Origin: Mesotaenium endlicherianum
Lineage: Eukaryota > Streptophyta > Zygnematophyceae > Zygnematales > Mesotaeniaceae
Direction: 5' to 3'
Assembly: GCA_009602735.1 (NCBI GenBank)
Contig: WELA01007082.1
Coordinates: 1 to 64,000 of the forward strand
DNA length: 64,000 nucleotides
Part shown: positions 25,597 to 35,507 of the stretch, one piece after another
Layout: each line of letters starts with the position of its first letter
How positions within the stretch are numbered: the stretch's first letter is position 1
Translations under genes and position numbers: made by a program
The notes under the pieces: model-generated
The model's input: the letters and a program-made list of their open reading frames with translations, nothing else
Told to the model about the DNA's origin: nothing
Databases searched by the model: none

Positions 25597-27006
25597 TTAT
25601 TGCTTTCTCAGGTAATCAATTGAATTCTGCGTCAGCTTTTGAACATTCGGCAAATAAGAATTGGCCGGACTAGGCGCTCCTGTAGCCGGATCGGGCTCTG
25701 CAAACCAATCATAAGAACCTGGTGTGATTACCAGTGTTGCGCCATTGCCATTGCTTTTTACCCACTCGGCAATGGTTACATTTGAATTGGTATTGTCGCT
25801 GCCGTCCGGACCAGCCAGGTCTATGCCGCCTGTCTGGGCCCGCCATCCTGCTGCATCAACATAACCTCCCCATTCATTCACTTTCCACCAGCTGCAATGA
25901 TTCAGGCGAAAAGCAACTTTATCAAGCAAGTAAACCACGGGATAAGGCTTGTCGGGCGTTAATGGAAGTCCTGTAAACACAGGGTGTTTAGCATGATCCT
26001 TATTGATAGAAAAGCCCCAGTTATTGTTATTGTCCTGCCACTGCTTACCATACGGATCACCGAAAACATTGTTAGGTCCTTTAAATGGCGGAACAATGCC
26101 AAGCGCTTCCACCCAACGGGCTGCGAAAGTGGTCAGCAACAAGTTCCCGCCTGCTGCACGATAATTCTTCACAGCCGTTACTACTTTATTATCAAAAGCG
26201 ATATCGGGCAATGTTTGAGTAGCATCTTCATGCCACCAGATCACGCTGTATTTAGACAGGTTAACTGTTCCGTTCTTGATCGCATTCAATGATACATATT
26301 CTGTTTTCGGATAGGTAGTTGCCATCCAACGGTAAGCAGCCATTTCATCTGCATTCGTGATGGCATCGCCAGTAGCGTAATTGCCCAAGAAAGCAAGTGG
26401 TTTATCTGCATTGACATCTATCGCAGTAACCATATAGTTTACACTGGCCGTTGCTGTCTTTACAGTAAACACAACCGGGTTGGTGAAATCTATGGTGGTT
26501 CCTGATGCCGGGGTAATGCTGGCACCAGCGGCAAGTTGTACTTCTACTTTGATCTGTGTCATGTCGCTGCCTGGAGGTACCACTACTTTAATGGCTCTCG
26601 CCGATTCATCTATGACGCCGGTATCTCCCTGTGCTTTGAACAAAAGGATGGCGGGTATTTCTTTGGCCGTTACAGTATAGTCTTTGTAAATATTCCCATT
26701 GATTACCCGGTACTGCAAAGGGTTGGTTAAATTTACTGATGCTCCGGAAACAGGATTGACAGTAGCACCGGCAGCAAGTGCAATATTCGGCACTACTTTA
26801 GTGAAATCTGCTCCGAAAGGCAGATTGATGCTGATGGCCCCTTTGGCAGAATCAATTTTACCCTGCGATGTGCCTACCGTGAATTGTTGGATATCTACCG
26901 ATGAAGAAAGATTGAGGTCTGTGCCCCTGGATTCTTTTCTGCAACCCATGTACACAAATGACATGACTGCAAAGAGGATATATAAAGAGAACTTAAAACG
27001 ATTCAT
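25597..27006 (-). CDS. Surface glycan-binding lipoprotein, DUF4960 type
   Basis: A 469-residue lipoprotein (lipobox VYMGC). Two tandem Ig-like repeats, about 35-110 and 118-195, share the pattern FTKVVPNIALAAGATVNP and MTQIKVEVQLAAGASITP. A C-terminal domain of about 260 residues follows (YSVIWWHED, NLLLTTFAARWVEALG). This matches DUF4960 proteins, which occupy the surface-binding-protein slot in fructan loci such as the levan locus of Bacteroides thetaiotaomicron (recalled, not searched). It sits directly after susD, the expected place. No catalytic motif is seen. Confidence 0.75.
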   Translation of the reverse strand: MNRFKFSLYILFAVMSFVYMGCRKESRGTDLNLSSSVDIQQFTVGTSQGKIDSAKGAISINLPFGADFTKVVPNIALAAGATVNPVSGASVNLTNPLQYRVINGNIYKDYTVTAKEIPAILLFKAQGDTGVIDESARAIKVVVPPGSDMTQIKVEVQLAAGASITPASGTTIDFTNPVVFTVKTATASVNYMVTAIDVNADKPLAFLGNYATGDAITNADEMAAYRWMATTYPKTEYVSLNAIKNGTVNLSKYSVIWWHEDATQTLPDIAFDNKVVTAVKNYRAAGGNLLLTTFAARWVEALGIVPPFKGPNNVFGDPYGKQWQDNNNNWGFSINKDHAKHPVFTGLPLTPDKPYPVVYLLDKVAFRLNHCSWWKVNEWGGYVDAAGWRAQTGGIDLAGPDGSDNTNSNVTIAEWVKSNGNGATLVITPGSYDWFAEPDPATGAPSPANSYLPNVQKLTQNSIDYLRKQ

Positions 27007-27044
27007 ATTGAATGGTATTAAATGATTGAATAATTGAAAGGGAG

Positions 27045-28742
27045 TTAATAACCGATGTTCTGTTGATAAACACCCCTGCTGAAATTGATCTGGTTTTGAG
27101 GAATGGGCAGGTATTCATTTTTATTCTTAGTAAAATTGGCGTTGTTCAAAAAAGGAACCCTGCTCTTTTCGACCTGGAAATATGCATTCAGTTTTTCCGC
27201 AGCAACACCCCAGCGCACCAGGTCAAAAAAGCGCTGCGCTTCCTGCCCAAGTTCGAGCCTCCGTTCAAATCGCAATGCTTTTCGTGCTATATCCTGCGTC
27301 CAGGTGATATTCACGCCGGGTCGATAAGTGCCTACATTGTATTTAGCCTGTGGGCTACCGTTGGCATCGTTCAAAAGGTTGGTACTTTGTGCAGCACGTG
27401 TACGCACCTGGTTAATGAGCGGCAATGCTTCATCCTGCCGACCCAATTCTATCAATGCCTCTGCTTTCATCAGCAACACATCTGCATAACGCAGCAGTAT
27501 CTTGTTTTTACTATTGGGGAAGAAGGGGGGAGTCTGTACAAAACAATCACAATCGGGAGAGACGTTTTCTTTCATAGAAGCATAATAACCATATACCCCG
27601 GGGTTACGACTCCAGCTTTTTTTGAACACATGCTTGGTTTCGTATTTCCAGTTATGTTCAGGAATGGCCACAGTATGATCAAGGCGCGGATCAACATTGT
27701 CGTTGGCAAGATCAACATTGCGTTCATTGAAATTGTCGAGCAATGGGAGTCCGTTATTATCTGTACGGAAAGCATTCACGAAGTTCTGACTGGGCTTGTG
27801 AAAATCGCAACAACCCAGCCCCTGGGGTACGCTGAGGGCATCGCCGTAATTCAGGCGTCCATATAAAGTACCATCGTCGTGTGAAAACTGAATGGAGAAC
27901 ATCGCTTCAGGTCCGTTCTGGAAATTGCCCGGCAAAAAGTTATTGGCAAAATCCTGCTCCAAATGAAACGAACTGTTCAGCGCTTTATCTGCGGCATCCA
28001 GTGCAGCCTGCATTTTTCCTTTATCGATACCCGTTACATTGTACTTATCGTCTTGCGTATAAGCCTGGAATAACCTGGTCTTTGCCAGGAATCCATACGC
28101 TGCTGCCTGACTCGGACGGCCTACTTCCGCTTGTTTTACGGGCAGGTTGTCTACAGCAAACTGAAAATCTCCGGCGATCTTTTCCCATAAAGCATCACTG
28201 CTCAATGCTGTATTAGAAATAGTAGCATAATTATCCTGTGGCACGGTTTCATCTATGTAAGGAACACGGTAATACAATTCCTTCAGCAGGAAATAATAAT
28301 AGCCTCTTAAAAAGCGTACCTCGCCTTGTCTTGCCTTTTTCAGCGGGTATGCTTTTTCATCGATCTTGTTCAAATAACTCAGTGCGATATTGGTCCTTGA
28401 AACGGCTACATATATCCGGTACCATAACCCATCGATTGGCCAGAAATCAGGCCGCATATTGTAGAAGGTTTCCATAAAATGGAATTCCTGTCCATCTCCT
28501 TCATCACGACCGCCTTTGTAAGCATCATCAGAACGCACATCTCCGTACTGCCATAAACTGAAGGATACATTGATGTCGCCATTACCCAATGGTGAATAAG
28601 CGGCGATCACAAACTTGTCGATGTTCTCGGGATTGGCCACCTGATCGGGACTTAATACGCCTTTAGGTGGAACTTCCAGTTGTCTTTTACAACTGCTGAA
28701 TATACCCAGTGCTATTAACAGCAATGCAATGATTCTTTTCAT
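27045..28742 (-). CDS. susD-like: SusD/RagB-family glycan-binding lipoprotein
   Basis: About 565 residues. The start at 28742 (MKRIIALLL) gives a clean signal peptide with lipobox IFSSC; another ATG three codons earlier is possible. The SusD pattern is clear: RQGEVRFLRGYYYFLLKELY, then ALWEKIAGDF, and the C-terminal RFERRLELGQEAQRFFDLVRWG (parts quoted). It forms the lid on the SusC transporter 27 bases upstream in the operon and captures oligosaccharides at the cell surface. Confidence 0.93.
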   Translation of the reverse strand: MKRIIALLLIALGIFSSCKRQLEVPPKGVLSPDQVANPENIDKFVIAAYSPLGNGDINVSFSLWQYGDVRSDDAYKGGRDEGDGQEFHFMETFYNMRPDFWPIDGLWYRIYVAVSRTNIALSYLNKIDEKAYPLKKARQGEVRFLRGYYYFLLKELYYRVPYIDETVPQDNYATISNTALSSDALWEKIAGDFQFAVDNLPVKQAEVGRPSQAAAYGFLAKTRLFQAYTQDDKYNVTGIDKGKMQAALDAADKALNSSFHLEQDFANNFLPGNFQNGPEAMFSIQFSHDDGTLYGRLNYGDALSVPQGLGCCDFHKPSQNFVNAFRTDNNGLPLLDNFNERNVDLANDNVDPRLDHTVAIPEHNWKYETKHVFKKSWSRNPGVYGYYASMKENVSPDCDCFVQTPPFFPNSKNKILLRYADVLLMKAEALIELGRQDEALPLINQVRTRAAQSTNLLNDANGSPQAKYNVGTYRPGVNITWTQDIARKALRFERRLELGQEAQRFFDLVRWGVAAEKLNAYFQVEKSRVPFLNNANFTKNKNEYLPIPQNQINFSRGVYQQNIGY

Positions 28743-28769
28743 GAAATACAATAGTTTAGTTGTAACGAA

Positions 28770-31700
28770 TTATAAGGTAATGTTGACACCTCCGGTAACC
28801 ACTACGGGATTGGGATAACCGTAACCGGGGCTTTCCGGATCAAGGCCTGTGAACGATTTGCTCTTCAGCAGCAGCAACGGATTATCACCACCAATGTATA
28901 CGCGCAATCGCTGCATTTTCATTCGCGATAAAACGGAAGCAGGCAACGAATACCCGATCTGTACATTCCTTAGCTTCAGATAAGTACCTTTTTCTATATA
29001 ATAGGTTGAAAACCTAGATTCAAAATTGTTGTCTGTAGCAGTCAGTGCCGGTATGGTGGAATTGGGATTCTGCGGTGTCCATGCATTGAGCAGCCTGCTG
29101 CCTTTGTTCGATCCTGTTTCAGACACGCTCCAGAAATCGCTGTTGTATTTAACCTGGTTGATGATATCCGTACCATGTACTCCCTGAAGGAAAAGAGAAA
29201 GGTCAATATTCTTATACTGTAATGTAAGGTTGTAGCCATAGATAAAATCAGGATGAGGTGACCCGATCCAGGTGCGATCTTTATTATCGATCACACCGTC
29301 GCCATTGAGGTCCTTATAACGGATGCGGCCCAGGCCTTTACCTTGCTGTGCCGGTGAATTATCCAATTCTTTTTGTGTACGGAAAAGCCCATCGGCTACA
29401 TAACCATAAAATGAATTAATGGGTCTGCCCAGGATATTATCATTGAGTCCATTACCACCATAATTATTAACAACGGAAGCAGGAAGAGAAGTGATCCGAT
29501 TGCGGTAGCCGCTGATATTCCCAGTCATCTGAAAATTCAGTTGCCTCCATTTTCCGTGGTAGCTGAGCGTGAGTTCCCATCCTTTGTTTTCCATCGAAGC
29601 CCCGTTCACATACTGGCCACCTCCTTCGCCCAGTACTGCCAGGTAAGGGGGAAACACGAGGATATCGCTTGTATGCTTGATATAATATTCTATACTTCCG
29701 GTAAGGCGCTGATTCAGCAAACCAAAATCAATTCCGTAATTACTCATGGTGCTTGCTTCCCATTGCAGGTTGTCATTACCCCGCTGTGTAATACGATAGC
29801 CTGAAGGAAGCGTTCCTGTATGTGCACCGGTAATATCATAGGCAGTACCATTGGTAGGTCCCCACAACGGATTGCCCCCGGCGTAGTCGGTAACATAAAG
29901 CGAATAGGCAGCTACATTATTGATCTCCTGATTACCTGTTTTTCCCCAGCCAAAACGCAGCTTCAGATCGCTGATAACAGATGGGTTCAGCAACTGGCGA
30001 AAAAATGACTCCTGGCTTATACGCCATCCTAAAGAAAAGGCCGGAAAGGTGCCATAACGATTGTTACTACCGAATCTCGAAGAACCATCGCGCCGAATAG
30101 TAAAGGAGGCGAGGTAACGGTTATCATACATATAGTTCAGTTTCCCAAAATAAGACATCAATGCATTGGCGGCAGCGCCTCCTCCGTTGTCTTTATTACC
30201 GGTACCAGCATCCAGGTAAGTATAGTCGGGGTCCTGAATGGCAAAATTCTGCCTGCTCGCATAAAAACTCATATCATTCTGGCGATAGAATTCCGTACCG
30301 GCCACTGCATTCACCAAATGTGCGCCAAATGAACGGTTGTAATTGATGGTATTCGACCAGGTGATCTTCGAAGTGTTGGAATAGGTCATCGTGAGTTTAT
30401 TCATATCATTCACCAGGTAACCAGAGCGATACTTCTTTTGGAAATTGCTTTGTACATAATTGCCGTAGTCCAGTCCAACACTGGTCCTTAGATCAAGGCC
30501 TTTCATGATGTTGAGGTTCGCATACACATTACCGAATACGCGCAGGTAGTGATAATTGTTTTGTTTGTTATCCTCCAGCAGCCGTACAGGATTCTGCCTG
30601 TCGTTCATCCCGCCAACGGGTCCGCCCCAGCCGATACCATCCACTGTATGTACAGGAACTATCGGAAGCGCCTGTAATGCGAGGTTCAACACTCCGGGAT
30701 CTATTACTTCCCTGGTACGGTTGATCGTGAAATTTTCTCCGATGGTCAACCGTCCGTCTATTAATTTATAGCTCGCGTTCATGCGGGCAGAGAGACGGTT
30801 GAAACCTGTGGTCTTCACAACACCCTGGTTATCGAAGTAGCCTGCTGAAAACAAGTAATTACCTTTTTCGGTACCGTTCGAGATAGAAATATCATAGGCT
30901 TGTATCAACCCTTGTTTTGAGATAGCATCGAACCAATCTGTATTGCTGGCATGCATGGTATGTGCTGCATCTAAATACGCTGGCAACAGTATCTTATCAA
31001 GCATCGGTTTTCCGCTATTGTCTGCATGCCATTGGAAGCGATAAGCGATATTGTTCACATTGGGGTCTCTTCCGCTGTTCACTGCTGCCTGCCAGTAGGC
31101 CTGTCCGTAACCGCCTGCATTGAGCATTTGGGGACTGGTTGTATAAAACTGCGTTGCAGTGTACGCGTTAGCTGAAACCTGTACGCGGCCTGCCTTGCCC
31201 TGCTTCGTAGTAATAATAATCACACCATTGGCAGCCCTCGATCCGTAAATACTGGCAGCAGATGCATCTTTCAATACCTGCATGGATTCTATATCATTGG
31301 GATTGAGTTCATGCATACCTGCCTTGGTAGGAACACCATCAATGATGAACAGCGGGTCGTTATCGTTGAGTGTACCGATCCCGCGTATTCTGATGGTTGC
31401 CGGTGCACTAGGCGATCCGTTAGAAGAAATAAAAACGCCGGCAACCTCTCCTTGTAAGGCTTTGATAGGGTTGGCCACGGCTTGTTTCTTTAGTTCGCCT
31501 ACATCTACAACAGATACAGCACCGGTCAGATCGGCTTTGCGTTGTGATTGATAACCGGTTACCACAATCTGGGTAAGGTCTGTTGATGATGGCGTGAGTA
31601 CAAAAGCCATCGTTCCTGTTGCAGGAACTTTTGCAGTCGCTGGGATCATACCTACATAGGTTACCTGCAAATGCTCACCAGTTTTCGTCAGTACTTGGAA

Positions 31701-31865
31701 GCGTCCAAGGCTATCTGTTGCAATGGTTTGCAAAGAAGATTTCACTGTGGCTCCTGCCAGTGGTAAACCCGTTTCTTTTTGCCGGACGGTGCCGGAAACA
31801 GTTCTTTGCTGTGCTACAGCCCCAAGTGTGCACAACAGCAAAATTGATGTTAGTAGTCTTCTCAT
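28770..31865 (-). CDS. susC-like: SusC/RagA-family TonB-linked outer-membrane transporter
   Basis: A 1031-residue protein with a signal peptide (MRRLLTSILLLCTLGAVA) and a carboxypeptidase-regulatory-like domain (VSGTVRQKETGLPLAGATVK). A plug follows with IVVTGYQSQRKADLTGAV, IRIRGIGTLNDNDPLFIIDG and IYGSRAANGVIIITTKQGK, the usual SusC signature. The barrel ends in GYPNPVVVTGGVNITL; a terminal aromatic is not present. It imports fructo-oligosaccharides if the locus assignment is right. The gene starts 4 bases after the stop of a decayed transporter gene, so the operon promoter is probably further upstream. Confidence 0.95.
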   Translation of the reverse strand: MRRLLTSILLLCTLGAVAQQRTVSGTVRQKETGLPLAGATVKSSLQTIATDSLGRFQVLTKTGEHLQVTYVGMIPATAKVPATGTMAFVLTPSSTDLTQIVVTGYQSQRKADLTGAVSVVDVGELKKQAVANPIKALQGEVAGVFISSNGSPSAPATIRIRGIGTLNDNDPLFIIDGVPTKAGMHELNPNDIESMQVLKDASAASIYGSRAANGVIIITTKQGKAGRVQVSANAYTATQFYTTSPQMLNAGGYGQAYWQAAVNSGRDPNVNNIAYRFQWHADNSGKPMLDKILLPAYLDAAHTMHASNTDWFDAISKQGLIQAYDISISNGTEKGNYLFSAGYFDNQGVVKTTGFNRLSARMNASYKLIDGRLTIGENFTINRTREVIDPGVLNLALQALPIVPVHTVDGIGWGGPVGGMNDRQNPVRLLEDNKQNNYHYLRVFGNVYANLNIMKGLDLRTSVGLDYGNYVQSNFQKKYRSGYLVNDMNKLTMTYSNTSKITWSNTINYNRSFGAHLVNAVAGTEFYRQNDMSFYASRQNFAIQDPDYTYLDAGTGNKDNGGGAAANALMSYFGKLNYMYDNRYLASFTIRRDGSSRFGSNNRYGTFPAFSLGWRISQESFFRQLLNPSVISDLKLRFGWGKTGNQEINNVAAYSLYVTDYAGGNPLWGPTNGTAYDITGAHTGTLPSGYRITQRGNDNLQWEASTMSNYGIDFGLLNQRLTGSIEYYIKHTSDILVFPPYLAVLGEGGGQYVNGASMENKGWELTLSYHGKWRQLNFQMTGNISGYRNRITSLPASVVNNYGGNGLNDNILGRPINSFYGYVADGLFRTQKELDNSPAQQGKGLGRIRYKDLNGDGVIDNKDRTWIGSPHPDFIYGYNLTLQYKNIDLSLFLQGVHGTDIINQVKYNSDFWSVSETGSNKGSRLLNAWTPQNPNSTIPALTATDNNFESRFSTYYIEKGTYLKLRNVQIGYSLPASVLSRMKMQRLRVYIGGDNPLLLLKSKSFTGLDPESPGYGYPNPVVVTGGVNITL

Positions 31866-31869
31866 AATA

Positions 31870-32412
31870 TCAGCATTTTTTTAGAGAAAATTGATTGGGT
31901 GGTTTTATTCGATTAATTAAGTACAAGCGTATGTTTGATCTGTTCCAGCCGCTGAGATCGTGCAGGTAAAAGGACCGTGATACCAGCCCAAGGGCAACAA
32001 TCAATCCCACAGAGCCAATCATCATCAACGTTTTCCGTCCTATCTGGTCAATAAAATTCAGTGCAATGAGTGTGAAGAGAAAATTGACTACGCCGATTCC
32101 AACTGTTGAGAATAAAGAGGAGTTTCTCCCCAGTCCGGCCATTTCAAAAATGCGCGGCGCATAATAAATGAGTGCTATAACGATCAGCGTAGTTCTTCTG
32201 CCCAAACGATCGGAAGGTATGCTTCCTGCAAGTGAACCTATGACTGTTCCGATCAAAGCAACAGAAATGGTAAAGCCGTGTGCGAGAGAAGATAATTTCC
32301 AGTATTGCTGGATAGCCTGTTCGGCTCCTGAAATGACAGCCGTATCAAATCCAAACAAAAATCCACCCAGAGCCACGGCAATGCTCCAGAACAGAACGTT
32401 TCCATTCTTCAT
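31870..32412 (-). pseudogene. Sugar-porter MFS transporter, internally deleted remnant
   Basis: 180 codons against about 450 for the family. Residues 1-75 match the start of sugar porters (GGFLFGFDTAVISGAEQAI, then SDRLGRRTTL). The next residues jump to the seventh membrane segment (IYYAPRIFEMAGLG) and the ninth (DQIGRKTLMMIGSVG). About 180 residues covering segments 3-6 and the large loop are missing, and nothing after segment 9 is recognisable. The frame itself is open. It is the first gene of the susC operon on the minus strand. In related fructan loci this slot carries the inner-membrane monosaccharide transporter, so import of fructose must rely on another gene. Confidence 0.85.
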
Positions 32413-32697
32413 ATGGCAAACAATTTTCGGGCAAATTATCTGGCAAGAAGAAAAGCGCGTTTCATTTTTGTATATAAGTTCTTAAAAAGTTAATTATTTT
32501 TAGTAGTGGGGTAAATCTTTAATTATCAATAGCTTAACTTTATTTTTTAGCGCTAACCCCACGCAGGGATTAAATATTGTCCACGGTTTCTCCAAAATTG
32601 TACATAAAAGAAAACGGTCGGGTTGTGAAGGCTGAATGAAAAACTGCGCCTGCAAGTATATTGTATCGAAAATTAATAACACTCTCATTGCTGCTAT
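32413..32697. promoter_or_regulatory. Divergent regulatory region between the fructan operon and its HTCS
   Basis: 285 AT-rich bases between divergent genes; both the operon and the sensor promoters should be here. I found no exact TAnnTTTG box on either strand and no clear long palindrome. The HTCS AraC-type domain would be expected to bind here. Confidence 0.4.
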
Positions 32698-35457
32698 ATG
32701 AATAAACGAAGTACAGTTTTCGGATTATTATATGGATTGTTTACTGGACTACTCCTAATAGGATCTTCCTGTACCCCTGCACCAAAGACAAAACATTATC
32801 GCATTGGTTTTTCCCAATGTATCAGTGGTAATTGGAGAAGGGTGATGCTGGATGAAATGAAAAGAGAATTATCGTTTTATCCGGACATCACATTATTATA
32901 TAAAGAAGCAGATGGAAATACACAGTTGCAGATACGGCAGGTAAAAGAACTGTTGAATCAGAAAGTCGATCTTCTGATCATTTCGCCCAACGAAGCGGAG
33001 CCCCTGACCCCCATCGTTAGCGAAGCTCATGAGAAAGGCATACCTGTGATCATTGTGGACAGAAAGATCGCATCGCCTGAGTACACAGCCTATGTAGGTG
33101 CAGATAATGAGCAGGTAGGTAAATTGGCAGGAGAGTATGCCGTTCATTTGTTAAAAGGTAAAGGAGGAGCGGCCGAAGTGATGTTACCACCTGGTTCATC
33201 TCCTGCAAAGGAACGTCATAAAGGCTTTATGGATGCCATCCACCCTTACCCGGCTATACGCCTGCATGCCCAAATCAATGGCGAGTTATTGAAACAGAAT
33301 CTGGGCGACCAGGTTGCGTCTGTTTTAGTAGCTGATCCGGATATTGACCTGGTATTTGCACAAAACGATTTCCTGGCGTTGAAAATAGCCAATTTGTATG
33401 AAAGCAAGAAGCTAACTAAACCACGTATCATTGGTGTAGATGGTTTGCTGGGCAACAATGAGGGTATGCAACTGGTTGCGGATAAAACAATAACAGCTAC
33501 CATTTTGTATCCTACGGGCGGGCAGGAAGCCATCCAGATTGCTCTCAGGATACTTAACAAGCAATCTTTCAGTAAGGATAACATACTGCAGACGACTATC
33601 ATTGACTCCACCAATGAACGAATCATGCAACTACAGGCCGAAAAAGCTGCCAGCCAACAAAAGCAGAATGAACGGCAACAGGAATTACTGGCAGAACAAA
33701 AAAAGATTTACAATAATCAGCAGACTTTCGTGTACGTATTGATTTCTTCCCTGGTGATGTCACTGATTTTAGGGGGAATCGCTGTCTATTCATTGCGGGA
33801 AAATCGTAAAATCAATAGAAAATTATCGGGCCAAAATAAGGAGATTCTCGAGCAGAAAGAACAAATGGAGATATTGAGTGCCCGTGCACAGGAAGCCAAT
33901 GAAGCGAAAGTAAATTTCTTTACCAATATTACGCACGAAGTCCGCACTCCGCTAACACTGATATTAGGGCCGCTGGAAGAATTAATGGCCAATAATAAAA
34001 CCGGTTATTATAATGCACTCAATATTTCTCTCATTCATAAAAATGTGCAACGTCTGTTACGGCTGGTTAACCAATTAATGGATTTCAGGAAAGTAGACGT
34101 GGATAAAATGAAGCTACGTGCTACTGAGCAAGACCTGATTGGTTTTGTGGCACAAATCGTTCAATCCTATCAAAAGATGTCCCAGCAAAGAAAGATCAAT
34201 CTACAATTCATCACACAGGAAAGCCAATTGAGGGTCTGGATAGATGAAGCTATGTTGGATAAAGTGTTGTTCAATCTTTTGTCCAATGCTTTCAAATTCA
34301 CCACAGATGGTGGGTTTATTTATGTGTATGTTGAAAAAAGTCATGATGGGAAAAACGCATTGATCAAAGTAGAGGATAATGGGATCGGCATGAACAGCAT
34401 CACTCAGGAGCATGCATTCGATTTGTTTTACCAGGGAGAGCATGAACATTATGATGGCGCCGGCATCGGGCTGGCACTTTCAAGGGAACTGATCCACCTT
34501 CAGAAAGGGTCCATTGAGGTAAAAAGTGAAAAAGGAAAAGGAGCTTTGTTTACAATCACACTTCCTTTTGGGCGGGAGCATTTACGGGAAGATGAGTTAC
34601 TGCATGAAGCAACCAATCACATAACGGCAAAAGAACCTGCACTTCCTTATATACCAGAGCCCTATGCCTACCCAGACGAATCTGATGGCAATGCCCTTCT
34701 GAATAAGGAATACAGTATGCTGATTATTGAAGACAATAAAGACCTGCAGGATTTTCTATCTCAGAAACTGGGGCATGAGTTTGAAATACATGCAGTAGAC
34801 AATGGGCAGACAGCTTTACAACTCGCTTTTGACCTGATACCCGACCTAATTATATGCGATGTGATGATACCAGGTAAAAATGGTTTGGAACTGACCCGTA
34901 TCTTTAAAAATGATATCCGCACTTCGCACGTGCCAGTTATTTTGCTGACAGCGAAAACACGGATAGAACAGCAAATAGAGGGCATGTCAACGAATGCAGA
35001 TGCTTACATCACTAAACCATTCAGTGTTCGTTTGCTGGAAGAAACCATTCATAGCCTGCTCACAAACAGAAAGCTATTAAAGGACCATATCCAGGGAACC
35101 CTCTCAACCGAATTCAATACGCAAGTTATTAATAAGCTAGACCGAAAATTCATACTCAACTTCAAAACCCTGGTAGAGAGCAATATTGACAATATGGATT
35201 TTGGTGTAGAAGATATCTGCAAGAACATGGGTATATCCAAAGGCTTATTATACAAGAAAATCAAAGGGCTTCTGCATACCAGTGTGAACGATTATATCCT
35301 CGACCTGCGTATCCAGAAAGCAAAATATCTCTTGCAGCACGAGGACTTAAGTATTAGCCAAGTAGCCTACAAAGTAGGTTTCTCCTCGCCCGCCTATTTT
35401 GCAACGGTGTTCAAAAACAAAATAGGTAGTACACCAACGTCATTTAAGGGTCTATAA
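32698..35457 (+). CDS. Hybrid two-component sensor-regulator (HTCS) with periplasmic sugar-binding domain
   Basis: A 919-residue single-protein signalling system. Domains in order: signal anchor (LLLIGSSCTP), a type 1 periplasmic binding protein domain (about 30-310; IGFSQCISGNW, VDLLIISPNEAEPL, GVDGLLGNNEG), a coiled coil, a membrane segment near 345-365, HisKA with FFTNITHEVRTPL (His near 412), HATPase with NLLSNAFKFT, a receiver (LIIEDN; Asp in ICDVMIPG near 720), and an AraC-type DNA-binding domain (about 830-919). Most HTCS have beta-propeller sensors; this sensor type is known from the fructose-sensing regulator of the B. thetaiotaomicron fructan locus. It should sense free fructose and activate the divergent operon. 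Confidence 0.93.
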   Translation: MNKRSTVFGLLYGLFTGLLLIGSSCTPAPKTKHYRIGFSQCISGNWRRVMLDEMKRELSFYPDITLLYKEADGNTQLQIRQVKELLNQKVDLLIISPNEAEPLTPIVSEAHEKGIPVIIVDRKIASPEYTAYVGADNEQVGKLAGEYAVHLLKGKGGAAEVMLPPGSSPAKERHKGFMDAIHPYPAIRLHAQINGELLKQNLGDQVASVLVADPDIDLVFAQNDFLALKIANLYESKKLTKPRIIGVDGLLGNNEGMQLVADKTITATILYPTGGQEAIQIALRILNKQSFSKDNILQTTIIDSTNERIMQLQAEKAASQQKQNERQQELLAEQKKIYNNQQTFVYVLISSLVMSLILGGIAVYSLRENRKINRKLSGQNKEILEQKEQMEILSARAQEANEAKVNFFTNITHEVRTPLTLILGPLEELMANNKTGYYNALNISLIHKNVQRLLRLVNQLMDFRKVDVDKMKLRATEQDLIGFVAQIVQSYQKMSQQRKINLQFITQESQLRVWIDEAMLDKVLFNLLSNAFKFTTDGGFIYVYVEKSHDGKNALIKVEDNGIGMNSITQEHAFDLFYQGEHEHYDGAGIGLALSRELIHLQKGSIEVKSEKGKGALFTITLPFGREHLREDELLHEATNHITAKEPALPYIPEPYAYPDESDGNALLNKEYSMLIIEDNKDLQDFLSQKLGHEFEIHAVDNGQTALQLAFDLIPDLIICDVMIPGKNGLELTRIFKNDIRTSHVPVILLTAKTRIEQQIEGMSTNADAYITKPFSVRLLEETIHSLLTNRKLLKDHIQGTLSTEFNTQVINKLDRKFILNFKTLVESNIDNMDFGVEDICKNMGISKGLLYKKIKGLLHTSVNDYILDLRIQKAKYLLQHEDLSISQVAYKVGFSSPAYFATVFKNKIGSTPTSFKGL

Positions 35458-35507
35458 TTTTTTTCATCGGTTTGATGATCTTCCTGGCAATGTCAGCGAA
35501 GGCCTCA

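Noticed and set aside
27063-27866. 267-codon plus-strand frame opposite susD
   Set aside because: Shadow of the SusD gene; no recognisable features.
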